Of a stretch of DNA of 13,051 nt, positions 1-7,776 are shown in pieces (within the stretch, counting starts at the first letter, position 1; each line of letters begins with the position of its first letter). Source of the stretch: an uncultured Clostridia bacterium (GTDB lineage Bacteria; Bacillota; Clostridia; Oscillospirales; Acutalibacteraceae); the NCBI GenBank assembly GCA_937877675.1, contig CALEIS010000146.1, forward strand, positions 1-13,051, given 5' to 3'. A program made the position numbers and the translations under genes. The notes beneath the pieces are model-generated. The model was not told where the DNA came from and did no database searches. It worked only from the letters and a program-made list of their open reading frames with translations.

Positions 1-2
1 CA

Positions 3-317
3 TTAGTAAATCTTTACGAAACAATACTTGAAAGAAAAGAAAATAATCAGGAAGGTTCATACACTTGCTATCTTTTTGAAAAGGGTCTTGATAAGATTCT
101 CAAAAAAGTCGGTGAAGAATGTAGCGAAACAATTATTGCTGCAAAAAATGGAAACAAGGAAGAAACTGTTGGCGAAATCAGTGACCTTATTTTCCACTTG
201 TTTGTTATGATGGCAAATGAAGGAATTGCAGTTGAAGATGTTATGGCAGAACTCGACAAAAGAAGCAATAAGACAGGAAACTTAAAGACTTTCCATACAG
301 TAGATAAGAACACCTGA
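3..317 (+). CDS. hisE: Phosphoribosyl-ATP pyrophosphatase (HisE or C-terminal half of HisIE), partial at left edge
   Basis: The frame is open from the window edge to TGA at 315-317 (104 residues). It begins LVNLYETILERKENN and contains SYTCYLFEKGLDKILKKVGEE, then an AKNGNKEETVGEISDLIFHLFVMM-type stretch. These are the hallmarks of the all-alpha MazG-like HisE fold, with acidic residues (KVGEE, EISD) that bind Mg2+. The enzyme hydrolyses phosphoribosyl-ATP to phosphoribosyl-AMP in the second step of histidine biosynthesis, in the cytoplasm. HisE alone is about 100 residues, so only a few N-terminal residues may be missing; equally this could be the tail of a bifunctional HisIE, which the cut-off hides. 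It is probably the last gene of a his operon, since the next gene is a peptidase. The reading frame is certain; the only doubt is HisE versus HisIE. Confidence 0.93.
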   Translation, partial: LVNLYETILERKENNQEGSYTCYLFEKGLDKILKKVGEECSETIIAAKNGNKEETVGEISDLIFHLFVMMANEGIAVEDVMAELDKRSNKTGNLKTFHTVDKNT

Positions 318-332
318 TAAGGAGAGATGGAT

Positions 333-1799
333 ATGAAAATTTTATGGACTATTCTTGGTGTTTTAGGTCTTTTCATTGTAATTACACTTATTCGTGCAGT
401 TTTCTTTAAAGAGAAAAAGACAGAAAACAAAAAGCTTGAGCCTGAAATGATAAATATGGAAAAATATTGTCAGGATTTAAGTGATGCAATTAAAATTAAG
501 ACAATTTCTAACTATGACAGAGAACTTGTTGACTGGAATGAGTTTGATAGATTTCATGCTTTTCTTGAAGAAAGATTCCCATTAGTACATAAAACAATGA
601 CAAAAACAAAGGTTGCAGATGCAAGTCTTGTTTATAAATGGGAAGGTACAGACCCAAGTCTTGACGGTATTGCAATGCTTGCACATCAAGACGTCGTGCC
701 AATTACAGCAGGTACAGAGCAGGATTGGGAACACGAGCCATTCAGCGGTTATAACGATGGTGAGTTTATCTGGGGCAGAGGTGCTATGGATATGAAAAAT
801 CACCTTATTGCTGTTATGGAATGTATGGAAGAGCTTATCAACGAAGGCTTCCGTCCAAAGAGAACGGTTTATATCTGTTTAGGTCATAATGAAGAAGTTG
901 TTGCAGCACCTGACAATGGTGCAAAGCAGATTGCAGCATATCTTAAAGAACAGGGTGTTCACCTTGAAGCAGTCCTTGACGAAGGTGGTGCAATTCTTCC
1001 TGTTAAACTCGGAAAACTCCTCGACATTAACCTTACAGGTGTTGGTATTGCTGAAAAAGGTAGTGTTAACTATAAGGTAAGTGTAAATGCAAAGGGTGGT
1101 CACTCATCACAACCACCAAAGCATACTGCAGTTGGTAAACTTGCAGATGTTGTTAAGGACATTGAAAATCATCAGTTTAAGGCTACAATGCCTGACTATC
1201 TTAAACAACTTATTAAGAGAGTTGGTATGAATGCAGGTTATCCATTGAGAGTTGTGCTTGTAAATGCTCCTATTTTACAACCACTTATTCTTGCAATTTG
1301 TAAGAATATTCCTGCAGCAGCATCTCTTATCCGTACTTGTACAGCTGTTACAATGGCAGAAGGAAGCCCACAGTTCAATGTTCTTCCACAAAAGGCAAGT
1401 GTTACAGTTAATTTTCGCACAATGCCGGGTGTTTCAATTAAGGATGTTGAAAAGCATATCCGTGACAGTGTAAAGAATAAGGATATTGATGTTGAATTCC
1501 TTGTTGGTAAAGAATCTTCAAAAGTTTCACCAACAGATTCAAAAGCATTTCAGACAATTAAAGAATTAGCAGAAGCACAAGACAGTAAAAATCTCGTTAC
1601 ACCATTCCTTGTAATGGGTGGTACAGATGCTTATAACTATGAGCCTGTTTGTGAAAATATTTATCGTTTTGCACCATTCGTAGCAGACACAAAACTTCTT
1701 CTTTGCACTCATGGTACAAATGAGAGAATCCCAATCGCTTGTTGTGAAGATGCAATCGCATTCTTCAAACGCTATGTTAGAAAAATGACTCAGGACTGA
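333..1799 (+). CDS. M20 family metallopeptidase with N-terminal membrane anchor (CPS1/PM20D1-like)
   Basis: The product has 488 residues. One hydrophobic segment (about 4-24) followed by a Lys-rich stretch suggests a membrane anchor or uncleaved signal. The M20 di-zinc motifs are in order: MLAHQDVVP (metal His118), GRGAMDMKNH (bridging Asp153), GHNEE (catalytic Glu187 and metal Glu188), DEGG (about 216-219) and CTHGTNE (metal His460). GGHSSQPP at about 255-262 marks the lid-domain insertion. The length and DEGG motif resemble the carboxypeptidase S/PM20D1 branch, which cleaves dipeptides or N-acyl amino acids; the substrate here is unknown. An ATG at 327 is in frame, but the AAGGAG at 319-324 lies only 2 nt from it and 8 nt from the ATG at 333, so 333 is preferred. 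The gene starts 15 nt after hisE and is probably co-transcribed with it. A terminator follows. Confidence 0.9.
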   Translation: MKILWTILGVLGLFIVITLIRAVFFKEKKTENKKLEPEMINMEKYCQDLSDAIKIKTISNYDRELVDWNEFDRFHAFLEERFPLVHKTMTKTKVADASLVYKWEGTDPSLDGIAMLAHQDVVPITAGTEQDWEHEPFSGYNDGEFIWGRGAMDMKNHLIAVMECMEELINEGFRPKRTVYICLGHNEEVVAAPDNGAKQIAAYLKEQGVHLEAVLDEGGAILPVKLGKLLDINLTGVGIAEKGSVNYKVSVNAKGGHSSQPPKHTAVGKLADVVKDIENHQFKATMPDYLKQLIKRVGMNAGYPLRVVLVNAPILQPLILAICKNIPAAASLIRTCTAVTMAEGSPQFNVLPQKASVTVNFRTMPGVSIKDVEKHIRDSVKNKDIDVEFLVGKESSKVSPTDSKAFQTIKELAEAQDSKNLVTPFLVMGGTDAYNYEPVCENIYRFAPFVADTKLLLCTHGTNERIPIACCEDAIAFFKRYVRKMTQD

Positions 1800-1820
1800 T
1801 TTGGAAATAATTGATATTTA

Positions 1821-1850
1821 GGACGGGAGAAACTCTCGTCCTATTTTCTT
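1821..1850 (+). terminator. Rho-independent terminator after the M20 peptidase gene
   Basis: GGACGGGAG (1821-1829) pairs with CTCTCGTCC (1833-1841) across an AAA loop, giving 9 bp with one G-U. TATTTTCTT follows. It separates the hisE-peptidase run from the LRR-dockerin gene. Confidence 0.85.
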
Positions 1851-1877
1851 GACAAAATTAGGTTATTGTGATTTAAT
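1849..1877 (+). promoter_or_regulatory. Predicted sigma-A promoter of the LRR-dockerin gene
   Basis: A perfect -35 TTGACA (1849-1854) is followed after 17 nt by TTTAAT (1872-1877), 5 of 6 to the -10 consensus. The -35 abuts the upstream terminator. The predicted leader is about 47 nt and carries AAGGAAGGG (1914-1922) as the ribosome binding site, 8 nt before ATG 1931. Confidence 0.7.
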
Positions 1878-1930
1878 TGTTTTGTGGGATTTTATAATTT
1901 TTATATAAAATTTAAGGAAGGGAAATTATT

Positions 1931-3223
1931 ATGAAAAAAGCAGTTTCTATTCTTTTAGCATTGGTAATGGCATTGTCAGTTTTTACTGTAATGACATTCG
2001 CAGAAACTTCTGATTTTACTTATGAAGTTATATCAGAAGAAGACAAAACATGTAAAATTACAGGGGCAAAAACAGGGATAGTTGATTTAGTTATTCCAGC
2101 AGAAATCGATGGTTACAAGGTTGTAGCCATTGGAAATAGAGCATTTGATAAAAATACAGAGGTTGCATCAATTCAGATTCCTAATACAGTAGAATCAATC
2201 GGTCAATCTGCTTTCGTAAAAACTGCATTTTATAAGAATGACGCTAATTGGGAAAATGGTGTGCTTTATATTGGCAAGTTTTTGATTGCTGCAAAAACTA
2301 CTCTTGAGGGTGAGTATGTAGTTAAGTCAGGCACAACAGTTATTGCAGACAACGCTTTCAGAAATTGTAAAAAGCTTACAAAGGTTATAATGCTTAATGG
2401 TGTTGTTTCAATAGGACTTCTTGCTTTTAGAGATTGTACAGAGTTGACAGATGTTGTTCTTCCATCATCACTTAAAAATATTGGTGGATATGCATTTGCA
2501 GGATGTACAGCGCTGACAATGGTTAAACTTCCTGACGGCTTGGAAACTCTCGGCAAGTATTCATTTAATGGCTCAGGACTTACAGAAATTACAATTCCTG
2601 CAGGTGTAAAAACAGTTGGTGATTATGCTTTCTGTAATTGTGAGAATTTAGCGGAAATCAAAGTTGATGAAGAAAATGAGAATTATTCATCAGCATCAGG
2701 TGTTCTTTATAATAAAGATAAATCAACAGTACTTTATGTACCTTATAAGGTTGACTATTCAGATTTTGAACTTCCTAAAACAGTAACAACTATCGGCAAG
2801 GGTGCTTTTGAAGGTGCAACTTTTGAAGAGTTTGAAGTTCCAGAAAGCGTAACAGCTATTGATGAAGCTGCTTTTGCAAATTGTGAAAACCTTAAGAGAA
2901 TTAAAGTTCCTTCAACTGTAACAGCAATTGCTGATAACTCATTCAGTGGAAGTGAAGATGTGGTGATTGATGCTGAAAAAGGCTCATTCGCATATGGATA
3001 TGCAGAAGAAAATGATTTATTGAAAAAAGTTCTTCTTGGTGATGTAAATGGCGACGGAAAAGTAAGTTCAATTGATGCTCGTTGGACATTACAATATGTT
3101 GCAATGTTGAGAGAACTTAACGAAGAACAGTTTGCTTGTGCAGATGTCAATGGAGATGGAAAAATATCTTCAATTGATGCTCGTTGGATTCTTCAGGTAG
3201 TAGCAGGAACAAGAGTTCTTTAA
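1931..3223 (+). CDS. Secreted BspA-like leucine-rich-repeat protein with C-terminal type I dockerin
   Basis: The product has 430 residues. A signal peptide occupies residues 1-24 (MKK, a hydrophobic core, probable cleavage after TFA). Residues about 45-345 hold BspA/LRR_5-type repeats, seen as recurring IPxxVxxIGxxAFxxCxxLxxV units (for example LPSSLKNIGGYAFAGC at 178-192 and VPESVTAIDEAAFANC at 303-318). Residues about 369-430 form a type I dockerin with two Ca2+-binding F-hand repeats, DVNGDGKVSSIDARW (371-385) and DVNGDGKISSIDARW (405-419). Dockerins bind cohesin modules on scaffoldin or cell-surface proteins, so this LRR protein is probably exported and docked on a cohesin protein encoded elsewhere. 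No enzyme domain is visible; the LRR part more likely binds protein or carbohydrate. The gene has its own promoter and terminator and stands alone. Confidence 0.93.
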   Translation: MKKAVSILLALVMALSVFTVMTFAETSDFTYEVISEEDKTCKITGAKTGIVDLVIPAEIDGYKVVAIGNRAFDKNTEVASIQIPNTVESIGQSAFVKTAFYKNDANWENGVLYIGKFLIAAKTTLEGEYVVKSGTTVIADNAFRNCKKLTKVIMLNGVVSIGLLAFRDCTELTDVVLPSSLKNIGGYAFAGCTALTMVKLPDGLETLGKYSFNGSGLTEITIPAGVKTVGDYAFCNCENLAEIKVDEENENYSSASGVLYNKDKSTVLYVPYKVDYSDFELPKTVTTIGKGAFEGATFEEFEVPESVTAIDEAAFANCENLKRIKVPSTVTAIADNSFSGSEDVVIDAEKGSFAYGYAEENDLLKKVLLGDVNGDGKVSSIDARWTLQYVAMLRELNEEQFACADVNGDGKISSIDARWILQVVAGTRVL

Positions 3224-3236
3224 TTAAATAAAACAT

Positions 3237-3270
3237 AAGGCCTCACGGATTATTTCTGTGAGGCTTTTAT
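3237..3270 (+). terminator. Rho-independent terminator after the LRR-dockerin gene
   Basis: GCCTCACGGA (3240-3249) pairs with TTCTGTGAGGC (3255-3264), 10 bp with one G-U, around a 5-nt loop. A TTTTATTT tract follows. Confidence 0.88.
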
Positions 3271-3333
3271 TTGTGTGAGGTGTTATTATTTAATGGTTGT
3301 TTTAGGGTGTTACATTCAGATTTGTGAAAATAG

Positions 3334-3362
3334 TTGACATTGATAAAATAATCATTTATACT
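3334..3362 (+). promoter_or_regulatory. Predicted promoter of the RNA-methyltransferase/lipid-kinase operon
   Basis: TTGACA (3334-3339), a 17-nt spacer and TATACT (3357-3362) form a near-consensus sigma-A promoter. A transcript starting near 3369 would have a leader of only about 24 nt before ATG 3393. Confidence 0.75.
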
Positions 3363-3392
3363 TTTTATGAATAAATTAAAATGGAGAAAAAT

Positions 3393-4508
3393 ATGTTGAT
3401 AAAGTTTTCTGCACCATGCCTCTTGGGCTTAGAGGGTTTGGTTGCTCAAGAATTGCGAGATATGGATGCCCAAAATGTTGTGGCTAATAATGGTAGAGTT
3501 GATTTCGAAGGGGATGAAAGCATCCTTGCTCGTGCTAATATCTGCTCACGATACAGTGAAAGAATTTTAATTCGTATGGGTGAATTTAAAGCTGTAACTT
3601 TTGAACAACTTTTTCAGGGTGTAAAAAAATTGCCATGGGAAGAGTGGATTGGTAAAACAGATGCTTTCCCAGTAAAAGGTTATTCTCTTAATTCTAAACT
3701 TTTCTCCGTAAGCGACTGTCAGGCAATCATCAAAAAAGCAGTCGTTGAAAGGCTTAAAGAAAAATACAGAATTTCGTGGTTTGAGGAAACAGGACCAATT
3801 CATCAGATTCAGTTTTCAATTATGAAGGATATTGTTACTGTTTTCATTGATACATCAGGTGTGGGACTTCACAAAAGAGGATATCGTCCTGTATCCAACT
3901 CTGCACCAATCAAAGAAACTCTTGCAGCGGCAATGGCGGACCTTGCTCGTCTTCGTCATTATCATACACTTTATGATGTGTGCTGTGGCTCGGGTACAAT
4001 TCTTATTGAAGGTGCTATGAAAGCTCTTAATATTGCACCCGGACTTAAACGCTCGTTCATTTCTGAAAGATTTGAGAATATCGATGCAAAATTCTGGCAA
4101 CAAGAAAGAATGAGAGCCGCTGATTTGGTTATTCAGGATGCTGAATTTATGGCATATGGTTCTGACATTGATTTCCATGCACTTGAAATTGCAAGAGAAA
4201 ATGCAAGACGTGCAGGAGTTGGAATGAAAATCGACCTTTCCAAGAGAGACTTGAAAGATTTTGTACGTAAGAGTGAAAAAGGTACTGTCATTTGCAACCC
4301 ACCTTACGGTGAGCGAATGTTGGATATAAAGGCTGCTGAAGATATTTACAAGACAATGGGTAAAATTTTTACTCCAGACCGTGGTTGGGCATACTATATT
4401 ATCAGTCCTGACGAGGAGTTTGAAAAAGTTTTTGGCAGAAAAGCAGATAAAAGACGTAAACTTTATAATGGCATGATTAAATGTCAATTATATATGTATT
4501 ACAAGTAA
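3393..4508 (+). CDS. rlmL: THUMP-domain class I SAM-dependent rRNA methyltransferase (RlmL/YpsC family)
   Basis: The product has 371 residues from ATG 3393. It opens with LIKFSAPCLLGLEGLVAQEL, typical of the ferredoxin-like N-terminus of this family. The THUMP RNA-binding region spans about 45-155 and ends in VGLHKRGYR (157-165). The Rossmann methyltransferase domain has SAM motif I DVCCGSGT (195-202), an acidic motif GSDID (256-260) and the catalytic NPPYGER (302-308). The C-terminal RKLYNGMIKCQLYMY is also characteristic. The family makes m2G in 23S rRNA (G2445 in E. coli RlmL); the RlmK half of the E. coli fusion is absent, as usual in Firmicutes. An in-frame ATG at 3381 lacks a ribosome binding site, whereas GGAG at 3383-3386 sits 6 nt before ATG 3393. 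It is the first gene of a four-gene run. The exact target base is inferred. Confidence 0.9.
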   Translation: MLIKFSAPCLLGLEGLVAQELRDMDAQNVVANNGRVDFEGDESILARANICSRYSERILIRMGEFKAVTFEQLFQGVKKLPWEEWIGKTDAFPVKGYSLNSKLFSVSDCQAIIKKAVVERLKEKYRISWFEETGPIHQIQFSIMKDIVTVFIDTSGVGLHKRGYRPVSNSAPIKETLAAAMADLARLRHYHTLYDVCCGSGTILIEGAMKALNIAPGLKRSFISERFENIDAKFWQQERMRAADLVIQDAEFMAYGSDIDFHALEIARENARRAGVGMKIDLSKRDLKDFVRKSEKGTVICNPPYGERMLDIKAAEDIYKTMGKIFTPDRGWAYYIISPDEEFEKVFGRKADKRRKLYNGMIKCQLYMYYK

Positions 4509-4522
4509 TTAGGAGAAAAAAT

Positions 4523-5449
4523 ATGAAGCACATTTTTGTTGTTAACCCTGTTTCAGGTAAGGGAAAAAATGCGAAAGACTACATTCCTACAATTGAAAAG
4601 TACATTAGAGAAAAAAATCTTGATGCAGACATTTATGTAACAAGCGCTAGTCGTGATGGTATGCGTTATGTTGAAGAGGTTGCAAAGAAAGGTGAGCCAG
4701 TAAGATTTTATTCTTGTGGTGGTGACGGCACTCTCTATGAAATCGTAAATGGTTGTTACAAATACCCTAATTGCGAGGTTGCTAATATTCCATTAGGTTC
4801 AGGAAATGACTTTTCTCGTCTTTTCGGCAGAAACACAAACATTGATGACCATGTAAATGGTGTGCCAGTAAAGCTTGACCTTATTGAAACAGATGGACAA
4901 ATCGCTATCAACGAATGTGCTATGGGTATTGACTCTGAAGTTTGTGCAAGACAGGCTAAATATAAGCAATTACCTTTGGTAAATGGTGAGATTGCTTATA
5001 CTCTTTCTGCTCTTCGTTGTGTTGTATTCAGTAAGATTAATAATAAATTTAGAATTACAATCGACCACGATAAGGTTTATGAAGATGATTTCCTTTTCTG
5101 CTATATCGGAAATTCTCGTTGGTATGGTGGTGGATATATGGCTGCTCCTGGCGCTATGCCAAATGACGGTCTTATAGACTGTGTAATGGTAAGATATACA
5201 CCTGAAATTGCTAAAAAAGGTCCTCTTGGTTTGCTTCCACTTTTAAGCAAATACAAAAATGGTGAACACCTTAATTGGGATTTCACAAAGCTTGTTCATT
5301 GTAAGCATGTTAAGATTGAAAGCCAGAATCCTGCAGCAGTTAATGTTGACGGTGAGTGTGCTTATGTTACAGAGCGTGAATTCCAACTTTTAGAGAATGC
5401 AATTACATTTATTGTGCCTCGTGGTTCAAAATTTCTTGAATTAATATAA
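4523..5449 (+). CDS. Diacylglycerol-kinase family lipid kinase (DagK/YegS-like)
   Basis: The product has 308 residues. KHIFVVNPVSGKGKN at the N-terminus is the nucleotide-binding start of the DAGK catalytic domain. SCGGDGTLYEIVNG (64-77) contains the GGDGT signature, PLGSGNDFSR (90-99) the second conserved loop, and YGGGYMAAPGAMPNDGLID (201-219) and NVDGE (274-278) the C-terminal beta-sandwich motifs. It should phosphorylate a lipid such as diacylglycerol with ATP at the membrane face, recycling it into phospholipid synthesis; YegS- or LCB5-like specificity cannot be excluded. Upstream in-frame codons exist from 4481, but AGGAG at 4511-4515 is well placed for ATG 4523, which also clears the preceding stop at 4508. 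Only 14 nt separate it from rlmL, so the two genes are almost certainly co-transcribed. Confidence 0.9.
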   Translation: MKHIFVVNPVSGKGKNAKDYIPTIEKYIREKNLDADIYVTSASRDGMRYVEEVAKKGEPVRFYSCGGDGTLYEIVNGCYKYPNCEVANIPLGSGNDFSRLFGRNTNIDDHVNGVPVKLDLIETDGQIAINECAMGIDSEVCARQAKYKQLPLVNGEIAYTLSALRCVVFSKINNKFRITIDHDKVYEDDFLFCYIGNSRWYGGGYMAAPGAMPNDGLIDCVMVRYTPEIAKKGPLGLLPLLSKYKNGEHLNWDFTKLVHCKHVKIESQNPAAVNVDGECAYVTEREFQLLENAITFIVPRGSKFLELI

Positions 5450-5457
5450 TCTGGTAG

Positions 5458-5480
5458 GGTGGGGGCTTTTGCTCCCACCA
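5458..5480 (+). terminator. Intercistronic stem-loop, possible weak terminator
   Basis: GGTGGGGGC (5458-5466) pairs with GCTCCCACC (5471-5479), 9 bp with one G-U, around a TTTT loop. The downstream ATAGTTGTTTAT is a poor U-tract, so it may attenuate or process the transcript between the lipid kinase and rsmE rather than end it. Confidence 0.5.
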
Positions 5481-5505
5481 TAGTTGTTTATAAAGGATAA
5501 TATTT

Positions 5506-6258
5506 ATGTATAATTTTTTTGTCAACGAAAATCAAAAATTGAATGATAAATATGTGATAACTGGAACGGACTTCAACCACATTAAAAATGTTTTGCGAAT
5601 GAATGTTGGTGATACATTTCTTGTGAGCGATAATGGTGTCAGCAATTTATGTGAAATTGAAGGTTTTGAAAACGAGTCCGTAATAGTAAAAATCATAGAA
5701 GAAAATTATAACGATACAAGACTTCCAATCAGCATTTATCTTTTCCAAGGGCTTCCTAAAGGGGATAAAATGGAATTGATTATCCAAAAAACTGTTGAAT
5801 TGGGCGTTGAGGGTATCATTCCGGTTGAAATGAATCGTTGTGTTGTGAAACTTGATGACAAGAAAAAGAAATCAAAGGTTTCTCGTTGGCAGGGTATTTC
5901 CGAAAGTGCTGCAAAACAAAGTAAATGCAACCGTATTCCTGAAATTTCAGATGTGCTTACATATAAACAAGCATTGGCAAAAGCAAAAGACCTTGATTTA
6001 CTATTGGTACCTTATGAAAGTAAAAATGGTATGGCAGATACAAAAGAGGCACTCTCGCAAATCAAATCAGGAATGTCTGTTGGTATTTTAATCGGTCCTG
6101 AAGGCGGATTTGATGAAAAAGAAATAGAACAAGCATTTGAAATTGGTGGAAAAGTGATTTCTCTCGGCAAAAGAATTCTTCGTACAGAAACTGCTGCAAT
6201 TACATCAGTTTCTATGTGTATGCTCCATGCTGAAATGTATTTAGGTGACGATAAATGA
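5506..6258 (+). CDS. rsmE: 16S rRNA (uracil-1498-N3)-methyltransferase RsmE
   Basis: The product has 250 residues, the normal RsmE length. The N-terminal PUA-like domain (about 1-70) begins YNFFVN and has HIKNVLRMNVGD (25-36). The C-terminal SPOUT (alpha/beta-knot) domain shows GLPKGDKMELIIQKTVELGV (82-101), SAAKQSKCNRIPEI (134-147), the SAM-loop GPEGGFDEKEIE (197-208) and the knot signature LGKRILRTETA (220-230). It methylates N3 of U1498 in helix 44 of 16S rRNA, as a dimer acting on assembled 30S subunits. The site AAAGGA (5492-5497) lies 8 nt before ATG 5506. The gene overlaps the next by 4 nt (ATGA, 6255-6258), indicating translational coupling to the second rRNA methyltransferase. Confidence 0.95.
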   Translation: MYNFFVNENQKLNDKYVITGTDFNHIKNVLRMNVGDTFLVSDNGVSNLCEIEGFENESVIVKIIEENYNDTRLPISIYLFQGLPKGDKMELIIQKTVELGVEGIIPVEMNRCVVKLDDKKKKSKVSRWQGISESAAKQSKCNRIPEISDVLTYKQALAKAKDLDLLLVPYESKNGMADTKEALSQIKSGMSVGILIGPEGGFDEKEIEQAFEIGGKVISLGKRILRTETAAITSVSMCMLHAEMYLGDDK

Positions 6259-7610
6259 AACAATTACCTGTTGAATTTGAAAACAGAATGAAAATATTGT
6301 TGGGTGACGAGTTTGAGGACTTTAAAAAGTCCTATGATGAGTCGCCTGTTCGTGCATTTCGTGTGAATACGGATAAGATTTCTGTAGAAGATTTTGAAAG
6401 AATCAATCCATTCCCAATAAGCAAAATTCCATATGTTGAAAACGGATTTTATTTTGAATACGATGGAATTGGTAACCATCCATATCACCACGCAGGTATG
6501 ATTTATATTCAGGAACCTGCTGCTATGGTGCCTGTTGAGAGTATTGACATTCAACCACAGTGGAAAGTTCTTGATTTATGTGCTGCGCCAGGTGGCAAAA
6601 GTAGCCAAATCAAAAATAAACTTGGTGAAAATGGTGTCCTTGTATCCAATGAGATTGTTCCCTCAAGATGTAAAATTTTAACTGGCAATATGGAACGAAT
6701 GGGCTTTAAGAATACAGTAACAACATGTATGCATCCACAGAAATTGTCAAAAATTTTCCCTGCAACATTTGATATGATTATGGTTGATGCACCGTGTTCA
6801 GGTGAGGGTATGTTCCGTAAGGAAGAAATTGCAATTGACGAGTGGTCACCTGAAAATGTGAAAATGTGTGCCCAGCGACAAGAAGAAATTCTTGATTGTG
6901 CAGTTAAAATGCTTAAATCAGGTGGATATATAGTATATTCAACTTGTACATTCTCTCTTGAAGAAAACGAGATGACTGTTGATGCTTTTTTACAGCGTCA
7001 TCCGGAATTTGAAATTGTTCCGACAACAGAAAGAGTAAAAGAAAACACATCTGACGGAGTGAATTTCGACGGTTGCAGGTGTGAGAATATCCATTATGCA
7101 CGACGTTGCTATTCTCATAAGACAAAGGGTGAAGGACAGTTTGTAGCTGTACTTCATAATACCCTTGAAAATTACACAGGAAAATCATTTGCTTCAACAA
7201 ACAAGAATAAAATTGATAAAACAGTTACAGATTTCCTTGGTGATACACTTGTGGATTACGATAAGAATAATGTAATTATGTATAACGGAAATCCTGTTTA
7301 TTTCACACCGGAATTTCCAATCGGAAATGGCACAGCATTTTCTTGTGGTGTGACAATAGGTGAAATCCGTAAGAATTATATTCAACCACATCATCAGTTT
7401 TTTATGGCTATGGGTAACGCTTTTAAGAGGAAAATCAATCTCACAGCCGACAGTGAAGAAATCAAAAAGTATCTTCATGGTGAAGAGTTCGAAACTGATT
7501 GTCAAAATGGTTGGGCAGTGGTGATGGTTGATGGTTGTACAGTTGGTGGAGTAAAGGTCTCAAACGGCAGAGCAAAGAACCATTACCCCAAGGGACTAAG
7601 AAGATTATAA
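6255..7610 (+). CDS. rsmF: RsmF/RsmB-type rRNA (cytosine-C5)-methyltransferase (NOL1/NOP2/sun family)
   Basis: The product has 451 residues. After an N-terminal RNA-recognition part (FRVNTDKISVE, about 35-45) comes the Rossmann domain: IQEPAAM (85-91), SAM motif I DLCAAPGGKSSQI (107-119), DAPCSGEGMFRK (178-189) with Cys181, and YSTCTFSLEENE (228-239) with nucleophile Cys231. Two conserved cysteines (DAPC and STC) are expected for m5C enzymes that attack C6 of cytosine. Residues about 280-451 match in length and layout the RsmF C-terminal domain plus a PUA-like module (MDG/MVDGCTVGGVKVSNGRAKNHYPKGLRRL-type ending). E. coli RsmF modifies C1407 of 16S rRNA; the exact target here is inferred. Its start overlaps the rsmE stop, and the transcript ends in or near the hairpin at 7617-7656. 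Confidence 0.9.
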   Translation: MKQLPVEFENRMKILLGDEFEDFKKSYDESPVRAFRVNTDKISVEDFERINPFPISKIPYVENGFYFEYDGIGNHPYHHAGMIYIQEPAAMVPVESIDIQPQWKVLDLCAAPGGKSSQIKNKLGENGVLVSNEIVPSRCKILTGNMERMGFKNTVTTCMHPQKLSKIFPATFDMIMVDAPCSGEGMFRKEEIAIDEWSPENVKMCAQRQEEILDCAVKMLKSGGYIVYSTCTFSLEENEMTVDAFLQRHPEFEIVPTTERVKENTSDGVNFDGCRCENIHYARRCYSHKTKGEGQFVAVLHNTLENYTGKSFASTNKNKIDKTVTDFLGDTLVDYDKNNVIMYNGNPVYFTPEFPIGNGTAFSCGVTIGEIRKNYIQPHHQFFMAMGNAFKRKINLTADSEEIKKYLHGEEFETDCQNGWAVVMVDGCTVGGVKVSNGRAKNHYPKGLRRL

Positions 7611-7616
7611 ATTGGA

Positions 7617-7656
7617 GTTTGTCGGGGTGATTTTGTGATTATTCACCTTGACAAAC
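7617..7656 (+). other. Hairpin after rsmF overlapping the tRNA promoter
   Basis: GTTTGTCGGGGTGA (7617-7630) pairs with TCACCTTGACAAAC (7643-7656), 14 bp with two G-U pairs and a 12-nt loop. It starts 7 nt after the rsmF stop but has no U-tract. The right arm contains the -35 box of the tRNA promoter, so it may act as 3'-end protection or weak termination for the operon. Confidence 0.5.
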
Positions 7657-7676
7657 ACTCAAAACATTTGTATAAT
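7648..7676 (+). promoter_or_regulatory. Consensus sigma-A promoter of tRNA-Thr
   Basis: TTGACA (7648-7653), exactly 17 nt, then TATAAT (7671-7676): a perfect 12-of-12 consensus with optimal spacing, as expected for a stable-RNA gene. Transcription should begin about 14 nt before the mature tRNA 5' end at 7697. Confidence 0.9.
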
Positions 7677-7696
7677 AACCCTTGCAAATTTAATAT

Positions 7697-7772
7697 GCTG
7701 CTATGGCTCAGGTGGCAGAGCACGTCCTTGGTAAGGACGAGGTCACCAGTTCGAATCTGGTTAGCAGCTCCA
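7697..7772 (+). tRNA. tRNA-Thr (anticodon GGT)
   Basis: The cloverleaf folds fully. The acceptor stem GCTGCTA (7697-7703) pairs with TAGCAGC (7762-7768). The D-arm has GCTC/GAGC. The anticodon stem CGTCC/GGACG encloses loop TTGGTAA with anticodon GGT. The T-arm ACCAG-TTCGAAT-CTGGT is standard, T is the discriminator and CCA is encoded (7770-7772). It reads Thr ACC/ACT codons. An integrase gene of an inserted element begins its coding sequence about 190 nt further on and points at this tRNA, so the tRNA 3' half is the probable attachment site; the tRNA itself is intact. Confidence 0.97.
7740..7772 (+). other. Probable attachment site (attL) in the tRNA-Thr 3' half
   Basis: Tyrosine integrases of this kind usually recombine in the T-arm/acceptor 3' part of a tRNA, leaving the tRNA whole and a direct repeat of this part at the far end. 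The integrase gene lies next to and faces this tRNA. The core is inferred by position only, because the partner repeat is outside the window. Confidence 0.5.
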
Positions 7773-7776
7773 ACAC

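Noticed and set aside
68..430. 120-codon open frame on the - strand
   Set aside because: Antisense to hisE and the start of the peptidase gene, both convincing.
2755..3150. 131-codon open frame on the - strand
   Set aside because: Antisense to the LRR-dockerin gene; its Ser/Thr/Ala-rich low-complexity product mirrors the repeats.
3855..4487. 210-codon open frame on the - strand
   Set aside because: Lies entirely within the well-supported rlmL gene, has no recognisable domain and no ribosome binding site context; a composition shadow.
4481..4522. Upstream start for the lipid kinase
   Set aside because: Overlaps rlmL and adds 14 residues not expected before the conserved KHIFVVNPVSG start; AGGAG fits ATG 4523.
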